Shown: positions 44,122 through 53,665 of the stretch, one piece after another
How the letters are laid out: every line of letters begins with the position of its first letter
Numbering within the stretch: position 1 is the first letter of the stretch
Assembly: GCA_050951465.1 (NCBI GenBank)
Contig: JBMNJC010000011.1
Location: forward strand, 1-57,749
Direction of reading: 5' to 3'
Length of the DNA: 57,749 nucleotides
DNA from: JAAZHD01 sp012510895
GTDB lineage: Bacteria > Bacillota > Clostridia > Caldicoprobacterales > DTU083
Program-made: the position numbers and the translations under genes
Notes under the pieces: model-generated
What the model was told of the DNA's origin: nothing
Database searches by the model: none
What the model saw: only the letters and a program-made list of their open reading frames with translations

Positions 44122-44493
44122 ATGGCACGTATTTCCGGTATTGACTTGCCCCGGGACAAAAGAGTGGAAATTGGATTGACCTATATATATGGTATCGGGC
44201 GCAGCAAGGCAAATGAGATTCTGAAAGCTACAGGAGTTAATCCTGATACCCGGATTAAAGACTTGACAGAAGCCGAGGTTTCCAAACTCAGAGAATATAT
44301 TGACAGAAATGTTCAGGTAGAAGGTGATCTGCGAAGAGAAGTCTCCATGAATATAAAGAGGCTTATTGAAATCGGCTGCTACAGAGGCATCCGTCATCGC
44401 AGAGGTTTACCTGTAAGGGGTCAAAACACTAAACAGAACGCCAGGACCCGTAAAGGTCCCAAACGTACTGTTGGAGCAAAAAGAAAAGGATAA
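44122..44493 (+). CDS. rpsM: 30S ribosomal protein S13
   Basis: Head protein that contacts P-site tRNA and L5. The 123 residues begin MARISGIDLPRDKRVEIGLT and end with GLPVRGQNTKQNARTRKGP and a basic tail. Ribosome binding site GGAGGTG. First gene of the alpha part of the cluster. Confidence 0.97.
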   Translation: MARISGIDLPRDKRVEIGLTYIYGIGRSKANEILKATGVNPDTRIKDLTEAEVSKLREYIDRNVQVEGDLRREVSMNIKRLIEIGCYRGIRHRRGLPVRGQNTKQNARTRKGPKRTVGAKRKG

Positions 44494-44508
44494 GGAGGGT
44501 CCAAAGGA

Positions 44509-44904
44509 ATGGCAAAAAGAACAGCACGTTCAACACGCAGACGCCGTGAGAAGAAGAATATTGAGCGCGGTGCAGCTCATATCAAGTCCACGTTTAACAA
44601 TACCATAGTCACCATAACTGATACGGCCGGTAATGCAATTTCATGGGCCAGTGCCGGCGGACTGGGCTTTAGAGGATCGAAGAAGAGCACACCATTTGCT
44701 GCTCAGACTGCAGCAGAAGCAGCTGCTAAGGCAGCAATGGAACATGGACTTAAGACTGTTGAAGTATATGTAAAGGGACCGGGATCCGGCAGGGAAGCTG
44801 CTATCAGGTCACTGCAGGCAGCCGGACTGGAAGTTAACATGATTAAGGATGTTACCCCTATTCCCCATAACGGATGCAGACCGCCAAAGAGAAGAAGAGT
44901 TTGA
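44509..44904 (+). CDS. rpsK: 30S ribosomal protein S11
   Basis: Platform protein near the E site. The 131 residues include IKSTFNNTIVTITDTAGN, ISWASAGGLGFRGSKKSTPF and the C-terminal DVTPIPHNGCRPPKRRRV. AAGGAGGG precedes the ATG. Confidence 0.97.
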   Translation: MAKRTARSTRRRREKKNIERGAAHIKSTFNNTIVTITDTAGNAISWASAGGLGFRGSKKSTPFAAQTAAEAAAKAAMEHGLKTVEVYVKGPGSGREAAIRSLQAAGLEVNMIKDVTPIPHNGCRPPKRRRV

Positions 44905-44925
44905 GTAGTGGAGGTGTAGATTTAG

Positions 44926-45552
44926 ATGGCAAGAAATATAGAACCGCAGTGCCGTCAGTGCCGCAGAGAAGGTATGAAGCTTTACCTGAAAGGTGACAGA
45001 TGCTATACGGAAAAGTGCGGCATTACAAGAAGGCCTGTTGCTCCGGGACAACATGGTGTCAGCAGAAGAAAGGCTTCAGAATATGGAATGCAGCTTCGTG
45101 AAAAGCAAAAGGTAAGAAGATTATATGGAATGCTGGAAAAACAGTTCAGAAAATACTTTGATATGGCTGAGAATATGAAGGGCATTACCGGTGAAAACCT
45201 GCTTCAGTTACTTGAAAGAAGACTGGATAATGTAGTATATCGTTTAGGTTTTGCCAACTCAAGAAAACAAGCCCGTCAGCTTGTGAATCACGGACATATC
45301 ACCGTAAACGGCAAAAAAGTAAATATCCCCTCCTACAGCACTAATGTCGGCGATGTAATTGCCGTAAGGGAAAAAAGTGCTTCAGGGATGGATCATTTCA
45401 AAGGCTTAAAAGATGGTTCAGGCCGCACAATCGTTCAGTGGCTGGAAGTCGATTATGAGAAGCTGGAAGGCAGAGTTATTGCACTACCGTCCAGAGAAGA
45501 TATTGACATTGAAATTCAGGAGCATCTTATTGTTGAGCTGTATTCCAAATAA
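44926..45552 (+). CDS. rpsD: 30S ribosomal protein S4, zinc-binding form
   Basis: Primary 16S-binding protein; in other bacteria it is the alpha-operon or its own regulator. The 208 residues have an N-terminal zinc cluster (PQCRQCRREGMK and CYTEKCG) and the S4 RNA-binding domain ERRLDNVVYRLGFANSRKQA. GGAGGTG precedes the ATG. Confidence 0.97.
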   Translation: MARNIEPQCRQCRREGMKLYLKGDRCYTEKCGITRRPVAPGQHGVSRRKASEYGMQLREKQKVRRLYGMLEKQFRKYFDMAENMKGITGENLLQLLERRLDNVVYRLGFANSRKQARQLVNHGHITVNGKKVNIPSYSTNVGDVIAVREKSASGMDHFKGLKDGSGRTIVQWLEVDYEKLEGRVIALPSREDIDIEIQEHLIVELYSK

Positions 45553-45602
45553 TATCCCTTTCCCTCAGGATATGGATCAATATTTAATGAGGAGGGTTTG
45601 TA

Positions 45603-46550
45603 TTGATAGAAATTGAAAAACCCAGAATACAGATAGTTGAAACAAGCGAGGATAACCGGTATGGCAAGTTTGTTCTGGAGCCTCTGGAAAGAGGGTTTGG
45701 AATTACCATAGGTAATTCCCTTCGCAGAGTGCTATTATCCTCTCTGCCTGGAGTTGCTGTAACATCCATAAAGGTTGATGGAGTTCTGCATGAATTTTCC
45801 ACCATACCAGGAGTTAAGGAGGATCTGGTAGAGATCATTCTGAACTTAAAGGAATTGGCGTTGACACTGTCTTCAGATGAACCGAAGATTATAACCATCA
45901 ATGCTCAGGGACCAGGCAGGATAACTGCGGGAGACATTATAGCAGATTCTGATGTAGAGATAATTAATAAAGATCATCATATAGCCACGTTAAATGAAGA
46001 TGCAAAAGTCTTTATGGAGATTACCATAGAAAAGGGCAGAGGCTATGTGTCGGCCGAGCGTAATAAGCGTCCGGGACAGCCTATTGGTATGATTCCCGTG
46101 GATTCGATTTTTACTCCTGTACGCAGGGTAAACTATAATGTGGAAAATACCCGTGTCGGACAGATAACAGATTATGACAAGCTGACCTTGGAAGTTTGGA
46201 CCAACGGAACAATTTCGCCCGAGGAAGCCACCAGCTTGGCAGCGAAGATTTTAGTCGAGCATATGTCCCTGTTTATCGACCTGACTGAACATGTTAATGA
46301 TGTAGAAATCATGGTTGAGAAGGAAGAAGACAAACAGGAAAAGGCATTGGAAATGACCATAGAAGAACTGGATCTTTCCGTTCGTTCCTATAATTGCCTG
46401 AAGCGTGCGGGAATAAATACTGTACACGAATTGACGCAGAGAACAGCAGAAGATATGATGAAAGTTCGGAACCTTGGAAAGAAATCCCTGGAAGAAGTTC
46501 AGCAAAAACTGGCTTTATTGAATCTTAAACTAAAGGATAGTGAAGAGTAG
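45603..46550 (+). CDS. rpoA: DNA-directed RNA polymerase subunit alpha
   Basis: Assembly platform and regulator-contact subunit. The 315 residues have the N-terminal dimerisation domain (FVLEPLERGFGITIGNSLRR) and the C-terminal DNA-binding domain (LDLSVRSYNCLKRAGINTV, then VRNLGKKSLEEV). TTG start at 45603, 6 bases after GGAGGG. Confidence 0.97.
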   Translation: MIEIEKPRIQIVETSEDNRYGKFVLEPLERGFGITIGNSLRRVLLSSLPGVAVTSIKVDGVLHEFSTIPGVKEDLVEIILNLKELALTLSSDEPKIITINAQGPGRITAGDIIADSDVEIINKDHHIATLNEDAKVFMEITIEKGRGYVSAERNKRPGQPIGMIPVDSIFTPVRRVNYNVENTRVGQITDYDKLTLEVWTNGTISPEEATSLAAKILVEHMSLFIDLTEHVNDVEIMVEKEEDKQEKALEMTIEELDLSVRSYNCLKRAGINTVHELTQRTAEDMMKVRNLGKKSLEEVQQKLALLNLKLKDSEE

Positions 46551-46562
46551 AGGAGGGTGAAT

Positions 46563-47075
46563 ATGGCCGGATATAGGAAATTAGGCAGAGCAGGGGATCA
46601 GCGGAAGGCACTTTTACGCAACCAGGTCACCAATCTGTTATGGCATGGCAGGATCGAAACAACCAGCGCCCGTGCCAAAGAGATCAGAAGTATAGCCGAA
46701 AAACTGCTTACCCTTGCTGTTAAGGAATATGACAAAACTGTTAAGGTGACCAAGGAAGTGAACAATGAAAAAGGGCAGACCGTTACTATAGAAGTTACAA
46801 ATGATTTACCGTCGAAACTGCATGCCAGAAGGCAGATGATGGCATATCTCTATGATATGAAGGAACTTCGCAAGGAAGATGAAACCAAAAAGGAGTATGC
46901 AGAACGCCTGAGAGAGGTAAAACATCCCTTAATCGAGAAAATGTTCAATGAGTATGGACCTAAGTATCGTGAAAGAAATGAAAAGCAGGCTTCCAGTGGC
47001 GGTTACACCAGAATTTTGAAAAAGGGTCCCCGCAGAGGCGACGGAGCAGAAGTAGTTATCATAGAGCTTGTATAA
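46563..47075 (+). CDS. rplQ: 50S ribosomal protein L17, long form with insertions
   Basis: Tunnel-exit region protein. The N-terminus (AGYRKLGRAGDQRKALLRN, then TTSARAKEIRSIAEKL) and C-terminus (GGYTRILKKGPRRGDGAEV) are standard. At 170 residues it is about 50 longer than common L17. The extra parts are about 27 residues after AVKEYD and a charged helix region after YDMKELRKE. I start at ATG 46563, 5 bases after AGGAGGG; GTG 46557 overlaps that site. Last gene of the alpha operon. Confidence 0.95.
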   Translation: MAGYRKLGRAGDQRKALLRNQVTNLLWHGRIETTSARAKEIRSIAEKLLTLAVKEYDKTVKVTKEVNNEKGQTVTIEVTNDLPSKLHARRQMMAYLYDMKELRKEDETKKEYAERLREVKHPLIEKMFNEYGPKYRERNEKQASSGGYTRILKKGPRRGDGAEVVIIELV

Positions 47076-47100
47076 TAATTGGATTTCCTTTTCAAATAAT

Positions 47101-47148
47101 GGATTAAGTTCATGGGAGGTTTCACCTATAGCTTAATCCCTATTTTTT
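47101..47148 (+). terminator. Intrinsic terminator after rplQ
   Basis: GGATTAAG (47101-47108) pairs with CTTAATCC (47132-47139), with an inner AGGT/ACCT stem, and TATTTTTT follows. It ends the long ribosomal transcript. Confidence 0.8.
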
Positions 47149-47293
47149 GCAATTTTATTTGTGTTATGATTGAAATACTAACAATTTCAGGTTATGATAT
47201 ACACCAACCTGTTTATAAATCACAAAGCCATAAAGTATTGTTCAGCGGCCGACAGTATCATGGGGACATGTATAGGGAGGAAAAAGCTTTATA

Positions 47294-48127
47294 ATGGAAC
47301 CTATCATAAAAGCAAGAAATATACAATTTAGTTATAATAATGAAGAAAAAGCATCCGCTCTGGCATTGGATGATGTGTCTATTGATATTAATAAAGGGGA
47401 ATTTGTTGCTGTCATAGGCCATAACGGTTCCGGTAAGTCCACCCTTGCCAAGCACTTCAATGCCCTGCTTCAGCCCCGTTCCGGTGAAGTTTTTGTCAAG
47501 GGGATGAATACAAAGGATGAAGATAAGATATGGGACATTCGGCAGGTAGCCGGAATGGTATTCCAAAACCCGGACAATCAGATGGTTGCAACAATTGTTG
47601 AGGAAGATGTGGCTTTCGGTCCGGAAAATATGGCCGTACCTCCCCATGAAATACGCAAGCGGGTAGATGAAGCATTAAAATCGGTTAATATGTTCGAGTT
47701 TGCCAAGGCTGCGCCTCATCTTCTGTCCGGCGGGCAGAAGCAGAGAATTGCCATAGCAGGCATTATAGCCATGCGTCCGGAAATCATTATTCTGGATGAG
47801 CCAACTGCCATGCTTGATCCTTCCGGACGAAAGGAAGTCATGGATACCATACATTATTTGAATGAAAAAGAGAATATTACGATAGTGCATATAACCCATT
47901 ACATGGTTGAAGCAATAAGGGCCCACCGGGTAGTTGTAATGGAAAAAGGGAAAATAGTAATGGACGGACCTCCCCGTGAGATCTTCCGCCAGGTAACCGC
48001 CCTAAAAGAGTTGGGGCTGGATGTGCCGCAGATAGTTGAGCTTGCCTATGAGCTGAAAAAAGAGGGTTATGACATACCTGGCTATCCTATGAATATAGAA
48101 GAGATGGTGAACTTGCTATGCCCATAA
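47294..48127 (+). CDS. ecfA1: ECF transporter ATPase EcfA1
   Basis: One of two ATPases of the general energy-coupling factor module that powers several vitamin S components. Walker A is GHNGSGKSTLAKH, the Q-loop QNPDNQ, the ABC signature LSGGQKQRIAIAG, Walker B IIILDEPTAML and the switch His is in HITHYM. 277 residues. GGGAGG precedes the ATG. It overlaps ecfA2 by ten bases. This post-rplQ position is the conserved Firmicutes location. Confidence 0.95.
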   Translation: MEPIIKARNIQFSYNNEEKASALALDDVSIDINKGEFVAVIGHNGSGKSTLAKHFNALLQPRSGEVFVKGMNTKDEDKIWDIRQVAGMVFQNPDNQMVATIVEEDVAFGPENMAVPPHEIRKRVDEALKSVNMFEFAKAAPHLLSGGQKQRIAIAGIIAMRPEIIILDEPTAMLDPSGRKEVMDTIHYLNEKENITIVHITHYMVEAIRAHRVVVMEKGKIVMDGPPREIFRQVTALKELGLDVPQIVELAYELKKEGYDIPGYPMNIEEMVNLLCP

Positions 48128-48982
48128 GAATGGAAGAAGTATCTCATATATACATGCAGGGAGGGCCTTTTGAGTCCACTGCCATATATGATATCAACCT
48201 GGAAATAAAAGACGGTGAATTTGTAGGACTGATAGGTCATACGGGATCCGGGAAGTCCACGCTTATTCAGCATATGAACGGATTATTGAAACCTACTAAG
48301 GGAACAGTTTATGTAGACGAGTTTCGCATTGTTAACGACACTAAAGACTTAATAAAAATACGTCAAAAGGTGGGTCTGGTATTTCAGTATCCGGAACACC
48401 AGCTTTTTGAGGAAACAGTTGCCCTGGACGTGGCCTTTGGACCCAAAAATCTGGGGCTTCCCAAAGAGGAGATAGAAAAACGTGTGGAAGAAGCCATCCG
48501 TTTGGTTAGGCTCGACTATGATCAGATAAAAGATCGTTCCCCGTTTGAGCTCAGCGGAGGACAGCGGCGCCGGGTTGCCATAGCCGGTGTGTTGGCTATG
48601 AAGCCGGAAGTGCTTATCCTGGATGAACCGACAGCAGGCCTTGACCCAAGAGGCAGAGACGAAATATTCGACGAGATAAAAGCACTCCATCGTGACAGAA
48701 AAACTAACTATCATACTCGTTTCTCACAGTATGGAGGATGTGGCCAGGCTGGTGGACAGAATTATTGTAATGAATAAGGGGCAGATTGCTTTAACAGGCA
48801 CACCCCGGGAAGTTTTTGCCCGTTCCGGACAACTAAAAGAGATGGGGCTGGATGTGCCCCAGGTTACAAATCTCATGCTGGCACTTAAGGAAAAAGGATT
48901 GGATGTGCCTTCCGATATCTATACCGTGGAGCAGGCAAAAGAAGTAGTGAAAAAGATTCTGGAGGGTAGGAAACATGCTTAG
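48118..48982 (+). pseudogene. ecfA2: ECF transporter ATPase EcfA2, with a +1 frameshift
   Basis: Second ATPase of the ECF module. The first frame has Walker A GHTGSGKSTLIQ, signature LSGGQRRRVAIAG and Walker B VLILDEPTAGLDPRGRDE, then leaves homology at HRDRK and stops at 48777. The correct continuation (LTIILVSHSMEDVARLVDR, with the switch His) is one base later. Removing one A from AAAAA at 48699-48703 restores DRKLTIILVSHSM and a full-length protein of 287 residues ending at 48982. Everything else, including the eight-base overlap with ecfT, is intact. EcfA2 is normally important for vitamin uptake, so a sequence error is a strong alternative to real inactivation. Confidence 0.88.
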
Positions 48983-49775
48983 GGACATTACCATAGGACA
49001 ATATTATCCGTCAGATTCACCCATTCATCGGCTGGATCCCAGAACAAAGCTGGTCATTACCTTCCTGTTTATCATTATAATATTTTTTGTCCGCTATTAT
49101 ACCGGCTACTTATTTATACTGGCTTTTTTGGCACTGATCGTAATTCTTTCAGGAATACCCGTTAAATATATTTTAAAAGGCCTTCGACCCCTCTTGTTTA
49201 TCATATTGCTGACCTTTTTCATTAATATTTTCTTTACTGCCGGGGAAACAACACTCTTTACCCTTTGGTTTATCCGAGTGACAAAGGAAGGATTGAGGCA
49301 AGCCTTTTTCATGACCTTAAGACTTGTATTTCTGGTAGTGGGTACGTCGCTGCTTACTTTAACCACCTCGCCTATTTCACTGACTGACGGAATAGAGTCG
49401 CTGTTAAGGCCGCTTAGGGTAATTAAGTTTCCTTCCCACGAACTGGCCATGATGATGACCATAGCCCTCCGTTTTATTCCTACCCTGCTTGAGGAAACTG
49501 ATAAGATAATGAAGGCACAAATGGCCAGAGGGGCAGATTTTGAAAGCGGGAATCTCATACAGCGTGCAAAAGCTATGGTTCCCTTACTGGTTCCCCTGTT
49601 TGTGTCTGCCTTCCGCAGAGCGGATGATTTGGCTATGGCTATGGAAGCCCGCTGTTATCGCGGAGGGGAATCCAGAACCCGTATGAAGGTATTGACCATG
49701 GGGCGTCTTGATGTTCTGGCCTTTGCATCTATTGCAGCTTTGATTGCTGCTGTACTCCTGAATACCTATCTATAG
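48975..49775 (+). CDS. ecfT: ECF transporter transmembrane subunit EcfT
   Basis: Membrane scaffold linking the two ATPases to interchangeable S components. The 266 residues have five to six hydrophobic segments. The two coupling-helix motifs with Ala-Arg-Gly-like cores are seen in KAQMARGADFES and EARCYRGGES. The start overlaps ecfA2 by eight bases. With ecfA1-ecfA2 it forms the shared module for S components such as the one at 7380-7997. Confidence 0.95.
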   Translation: MLRDITIGQYYPSDSPIHRLDPRTKLVITFLFIIIIFFVRYYTGYLFILAFLALIVILSGIPVKYILKGLRPLLFIILLTFFINIFFTAGETTLFTLWFIRVTKEGLRQAFFMTLRLVFLVVGTSLLTLTTSPISLTDGIESLLRPLRVIKFPSHELAMMMTIALRFIPTLLEETDKIMKAQMARGADFESGNLIQRAKAMVPLLVPLFVSAFRRADDLAMAMEARCYRGGESRTRMKVLTMGRLDVLAFASIAALIAAVLLNTYL

Positions 49776-49850
49776 GGCAGGGGGAAAGATTGCAGCCCAT
49801 ACTGAAGAGGTGACTGCAGCCGAAAGATGTGCAAAAGTGAGAAGAATCGC

Positions 49851-50609
49851 ATGAAAAACATAAAACTGGTGATAGAATATGACGGGCACAATTATGCAGG
49901 CTGGCAGAGACAGGAAAATGCCGTAACCATACAGCAGGTATTGGAAGATGCACTTGAGAAACTGACAGGCAAAAAGACACCCGTCATCGGCTCCGGCCGA
50001 ACTGACAGCGGAGTTCATGCCAGAGGACAGACAGCGAATTTTTTCACTGATGCCTCAGTGCCTCCTGAACGCTACAGTTATGCCTTAAATGCAATACTGC
50101 CCCGTGATATTCGAATAAAGCACTCAGAAGAGGTTCCGGCTGATTTCCATGCCCGGTATTCGGCAATCGGAAAAACATACCGCTATTCCATGGTGCTAAG
50201 CCCCCATGGTGTTGCCATAGGCAGGCATTATTATTGTCATATCCCTTTTCCGCTGGATGTGAAAGCGATGAAGGAAGCAGCTGAGGAGTTTAGAGGCACT
50301 CATGATTTTGCAGCCTTTATGGCTTCCGGATCCTCAGTAAAAACCACCGTTCGCACCGTATTTGATGCCAGATTGGAGGAAGAGGGTGATTTCCTTCACT
50401 TTTGGGTAACAGCAGACGGTTTTCTGTATAATATGGTACGTATAATGGCTGGAACCTTAATCGATGCAGGAAGGGGAAAAATCAGCTCTTATTGCATAAA
50501 GGATATAATCATCTCAAAAGACAGGTCTCTGGCCGGATTTACGGCTCCTGCCCACGGCTTATGTCTGGAGAGAGTTTATTATAAAAATCTGCCTGAAAAT
50601 ATGGTCTGA
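49851..50609 (+). CDS. truA: tRNA pseudouridine synthase A
   Basis: Makes pseudouridine at tRNA positions 38-40. The catalytic Asp is in GSGRTDSGVHARGQ, and the N-terminal IEYDGHNYAGWQRQ and RTVFDA are typical. I prefer ATG 49851 (MKNIKLVIEYDG), the usual family N-terminus, although its site (GTGAGAAG) is weak; in-frame ATG 49827 has GAGGTGAC 13 bases upstream. Length 252. Between ecfT and rplM, as in relatives. Confidence 0.95.
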   Translation: MKNIKLVIEYDGHNYAGWQRQENAVTIQQVLEDALEKLTGKKTPVIGSGRTDSGVHARGQTANFFTDASVPPERYSYALNAILPRDIRIKHSEEVPADFHARYSAIGKTYRYSMVLSPHGVAIGRHYYCHIPFPLDVKAMKEAAEEFRGTHDFAAFMASGSSVKTTVRTVFDARLEEEGDFLHFWVTADGFLYNMVRIMAGTLIDAGRGKISSYCIKDIIISKDRSLAGFTAPAHGLCLERVYYKNLPENMV

Positions 50610-50645
50610 AATGCTGTAAACAGCTATATAACAAGGAAAAACACC

Positions 50646-50674
50646 TTGACACACCAGGCGGCTTGTATTAAAAT
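50646..50674 (+). promoter_or_regulatory. Promoter of rplM-rpsI
   Basis: Perfect TTGACA (50646-50651), 17-base spacer and TAAAAT (50669-50674), 122 bases before rplM. Confidence 0.85.
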
Positions 50675-50680
50675 TGAGTT

Positions 50681-50796
50681 TAGTGTCAAATAAGGTCCAC
50701 TAGCCCCGGATCTTCACTATAGATATTTGGAAAAAACTTGAACCAGGAAATCGTATAAGAGATGTTTATTTTAATGCAGATTGGAGGGAACCATCG
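50681..50796 (+). promoter_or_regulatory. Untranslated leader of rplM, possible L13 leader
   Basis: About 115 bases between the inferred transcript start and rplM. TAGTG can pair with CACTA across TCAAATAAGGTC near 50680-50702. Firmicutes carry an L13-binding leader here; I cannot confirm its consensus by eye. Confidence 0.35.
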
Positions 50797-51225
50797 ATGA
50801 AAACCTATATGGCCAATGCCGATACCGTTGAAAGAAAATGGTATGTAATAGATGCCAAAGGGAAAACCCTTGGACGGCTTTCATCTGAAATTGCAAAGAT
50901 TCTTAGGGGTAAAAATAAACCCAGTTATACTCCTCATATAGATACAGGTGACTTCGTTATCGTGATCAATGCTGAACAGGTAAAGGTTACCGGCAAAAAG
51001 GCTGATCAAAAATTATATCGCAGGCATAGTTCTTATCCCGGCGGCCTGAAAGAAATGACCTACAGCCAGTTAATGGAGAAGAAACCAACTGAGATCATCA
51101 GACTGGCGGTTAAGGGAATGCTTCCCAATAATCCTTTGGGAAGAAAGATGCTGAAGAAACTGAAGGTTTATGCAGGACCGGTTCATAAACATGAAGCACA
51201 GAAGCCGGAATTGCTTGAAATATAA
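50797..51225 (+). CDS. rplM: 50S ribosomal protein L13
   Basis: Early assembly protein. The 142 residues include KWYVIDAKGKTLGRLSSEIA, the loop HIDTGDFVIVINAEQVKVTG and KGMLPNNPLGRKMLKKL. Ribosome binding site TTGGAGGGA. Coupled with rpsI 25 bases later. Confidence 0.97.
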   Translation: MKTYMANADTVERKWYVIDAKGKTLGRLSSEIAKILRGKNKPSYTPHIDTGDFVIVINAEQVKVTGKKADQKLYRRHSSYPGGLKEMTYSQLMEKKPTEIIRLAVKGMLPNNPLGRKMLKKLKVYAGPVHKHEAQKPELLEI

Positions 51226-51250
51226 GGTGCACGAAAGGAGGAAGAAATAG

Positions 51251-51643
51251 ATGGCCAAAGTAGAATATTATGGAACAGGAAGAAGAAAAAAATCAATTGC
51301 CAGGGTTCGTTTGGTTCCTGGAGAAGGCAGGTTCATAATCAATAAAAGAGACATTGACGACTATTTTGGGTTGGAAGCTTTAAAAGTTATAGCTCGTCAG
51401 CCTTTGGAGCTTACTGAAACAGCCGGCAAGTTCGATGTCTTGGTTAATGTACATGGCGGCGGGTTTACAGGTCAGGCAGGCGCTATCCGTCATGGTATCT
51501 CCCGTGCACTGCTGCATGCAGATCCGGAACTGAGGCCTATTCTGAAGAAAGCCGGGTTCCTTACCCGCGATCCCAGAATGAAGGAAAGAAAGAAGTACGG
51601 ACTGAAAGGCGCTCGCAGAGCTCCCCAGTTCTCAAAGAGATAA
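51251..51643 (+). CDS. rpsI: 30S ribosomal protein S9
   Basis: Its C-terminal tail reaches the P-site anticodon. The 130 residues begin with YYGTGRRKKSIARVRLVPG and end with GLKGARRAPQFSKR. AAAGGAGG precedes the ATG. A terminator lies 20 bases after the stop, and it is the last core gene before the accessory region. Confidence 0.97.
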   Translation: MAKVEYYGTGRRKKSIARVRLVPGEGRFIINKRDIDDYFGLEALKVIARQPLELTETAGKFDVLVNVHGGGFTGQAGAIRHGISRALLHADPELRPILKKAGFLTRDPRMKERKKYGLKGARRAPQFSKR

Positions 51644-51663
51644 TTTTTATAAAAATGAGTATA

Positions 51664-51694
51664 AAACAGTCACAGAAATGTGGCTGTTTTTATT
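51664..51694 (+). terminator. Intrinsic terminator after rpsI
   Basis: AAACAGTCACA (51664-51674) pairs with TGTGGCTGTTT (51679-51689), with one G-T pair and loop GAAA, followed by TTATTTTAT. Confidence 0.9.
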
Positions 51695-51703
51695 TTATCT
51701 AAA

Positions 51704-51748
51704 AGCACTATATATAGTAAACATAGTGTGAAATAGCACTACATATAG
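51704..51748 (+). repeat. Pair of short direct repeats
   Basis: AGCACTATATATAG (51704-51717) and AGCACTACATATAG (51735-51748) match at 13 of 14 bases. CATAGTGTG between them is a partial inverted copy. The function is unknown; it is possibly an operator or an insertion scar. Confidence 0.5.
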
Positions 51749-52370
51749 ATATTATAGATATAACAGGTGAATATGGTTAGACTTGTAGTGATTAATGAAG
51801 TGTTGTTAAATGTTGGTCATGATTTAGTCAAGTCCAAAATAGTGTGTAAATTACCTCGGTTTGTCCAGCTGGTATGATAAAGGACATTGATGCTATCAAC
51901 CGGACCAGACGAAAGCTTTTATGCCGCGAAAGCTGTTGATAATGAGTACATGGCATGTTAGGCTGATTGCCAGGCATCACCACTCCAGCGCAAGACATTA
52001 CACCATTATATAGACTTAATCGGGAAGTGTATAGCTTAAGACAAGGGTGTCCACCATGAGGTGGAATCTGAAGGAAGTCGGCGGCAAATCTCTGGTCTGA
52101 CGAACAGAAACCACATCAGGCTACAAGCAAGGATGAGACTGCATATCAAGTCAAAGTCCAATAACTACTCGGAATTGCTTGGAAGTAAATGTGGCAGATA
52201 GATGGAGAGAAAGATTGCGCTCTTACCTGGGGAGGTCTCACGGACGTGGTAAGATAAAAGATTCGAACCGCGGTTGAAACAAGATTTATCGTGAGAAGTC
52301 AGCAGGAGTCATAGTACCAATACGGTTGCAAACGCATTGTGAAGGACTGAACTTTAGGAGATGGCAGTAA

Positions 52371-53662
52371 ATGAATGATACCAAAGATGGATTAAAGTAC
52401 AGACAACTTCATATAGAAGACTACCTGCAAATGGTATCTGCGGAACAGAAAGAGTATACAGAAGTGTACGCCCATCAGAGGATATCTGAAAACAACGCCA
52501 TCAATACGGACTTTCAGACGACTAGACTGTTGGAGAGAATATTGGGCAGGGACAATCTTAACAATGCATACAAGAGAGTGAAATCCAATAAAGGAGCTGG
52601 CGGTGTCGATGGGATGAGTGTAGATGAGCTTCTAGCATTCCTCAGAGAAAACCGATAGCAACTAATTCAACAGATAGAGAAAGGGAAATACAAACCTAAT
52701 CCAGTTCGTAGGGTAGAGATACCCAAAGAAGAGAAAGGCAAGGTCAGGAAACTAGGTATACCAACGGTGGTAGACAGAGTTATTCAGCAGGCAATTACAC
52801 AGGTGCTATCGCCGATATTTGAGAAACAATTTTCAGACTATCAGAGTAAACTAATTGAATTACTATCACGTACCATCAAGGATGGCAGAGTAATCTCCCT
52901 AATTCACAAATACTTGAATGCAGGAGTCATAGAAAATGGAATGTTCGCAAGGACAGAAATTGGAATGTCCCAAGGCGTACCATTAAGCCCACTTCTTAGT
53001 AACATAATGCTAAATGAGTTGGATAAGGAAATAGCGAACAGGGGTCATAGATTTGTACGCTGCGCGGATGACTGTATGATTTTCTGTAAAAGTAGAAAGC
53101 TTTAAGAACCTTAGAAAACATCACGCCATTTATCGAGGGAAAACTATTTTTAAGAGTTAATCGAGATAAAACAAAAGTGGCGCATATCAGTAGAGTGAAG
53201 TATCTTGGATATGCATTTTATAGGTGGAAAGGAAAATGTAGATTACGAATACACCCGAAATCCATAACTAAGATGAAGAACCGAATAAGAGAACTAACAT
53301 CAAGAAGCAATGGCTGGGGAAATGAGTACCGAGCCTTAAAGCTGACACAATTCATTCGGGGCTGGATAAACTATTTTGCACTTGCAGATATGAGGGCATT
53401 ACTAAAGAGAATAGACGAATGGTACCGCCATAGGATAAGAACAGTCTATTGGAAACAATGGAACAAGGTTAAAACAAAATTCATGAACCTTAAAAAGTTG
53501 GGTATTGATGAAGAAAAGGCATGGATTTGCGCCAATATGCGAAATGGTCACTGGTACTGTGGTGGCTACTGTATTGTGAATTTCGCACTGAGCAATGAAA
53601 AACTCCGCGAATGGGGTTATATGACATTCACGGAGCAATATCTGAAAGTACGTGTAAACTAG
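52371..53662 (+). pseudogene. ltrA: Group II intron reverse transcriptase/maturase, inactivated
   Basis: The first part (LLERILGRDNLNNAYKRVK, GAGGVDGMSVDELL) stops at an in-frame TAG (52656-52658). The same frame goes on through VRRVEIPKEEKGKVRKLGIP and DRVIQQAITQVLSPIFEKQF. There about 40 residues are missing: FSDYQ joins directly to SKLIELLSRTIKDGRV, so the block with the first catalytic Asp is gone. The YADD box reads RCADDCMIF. A further frameshift near 53098 leads to LENITPFIEGKLFLRVNRDK and the maturase X domain (RGWINYFALADMRALLKRID) to the stop at 53662. At least three lesions of different kinds show true decay. Confidence 0.88.
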
Positions 53663-53665
53663 AGA

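Noticed and set aside
47112..47294. Open frame of 60 codons between rplQ and ecfA1
   Set aside because: It begins inside the rplQ terminator stem and runs into the ecfA1 ribosome binding site; the composition is not protein-like.
48690..48710. Programmed +1 frameshift in ecfA2
   Set aside because: There is no slow codon, stop at the shift site or stimulatory signal as in known programmed sites, and four other +1 shifts occur in unrelated genes.
47294..49775. ECF genes as a cobalt/nickel transporter (cbiO/cbiQ)
   Set aside because: Position after rplQ and the A1-A2-T order without cbiM/cbiN indicate the general ECF module, not a dedicated metal importer.
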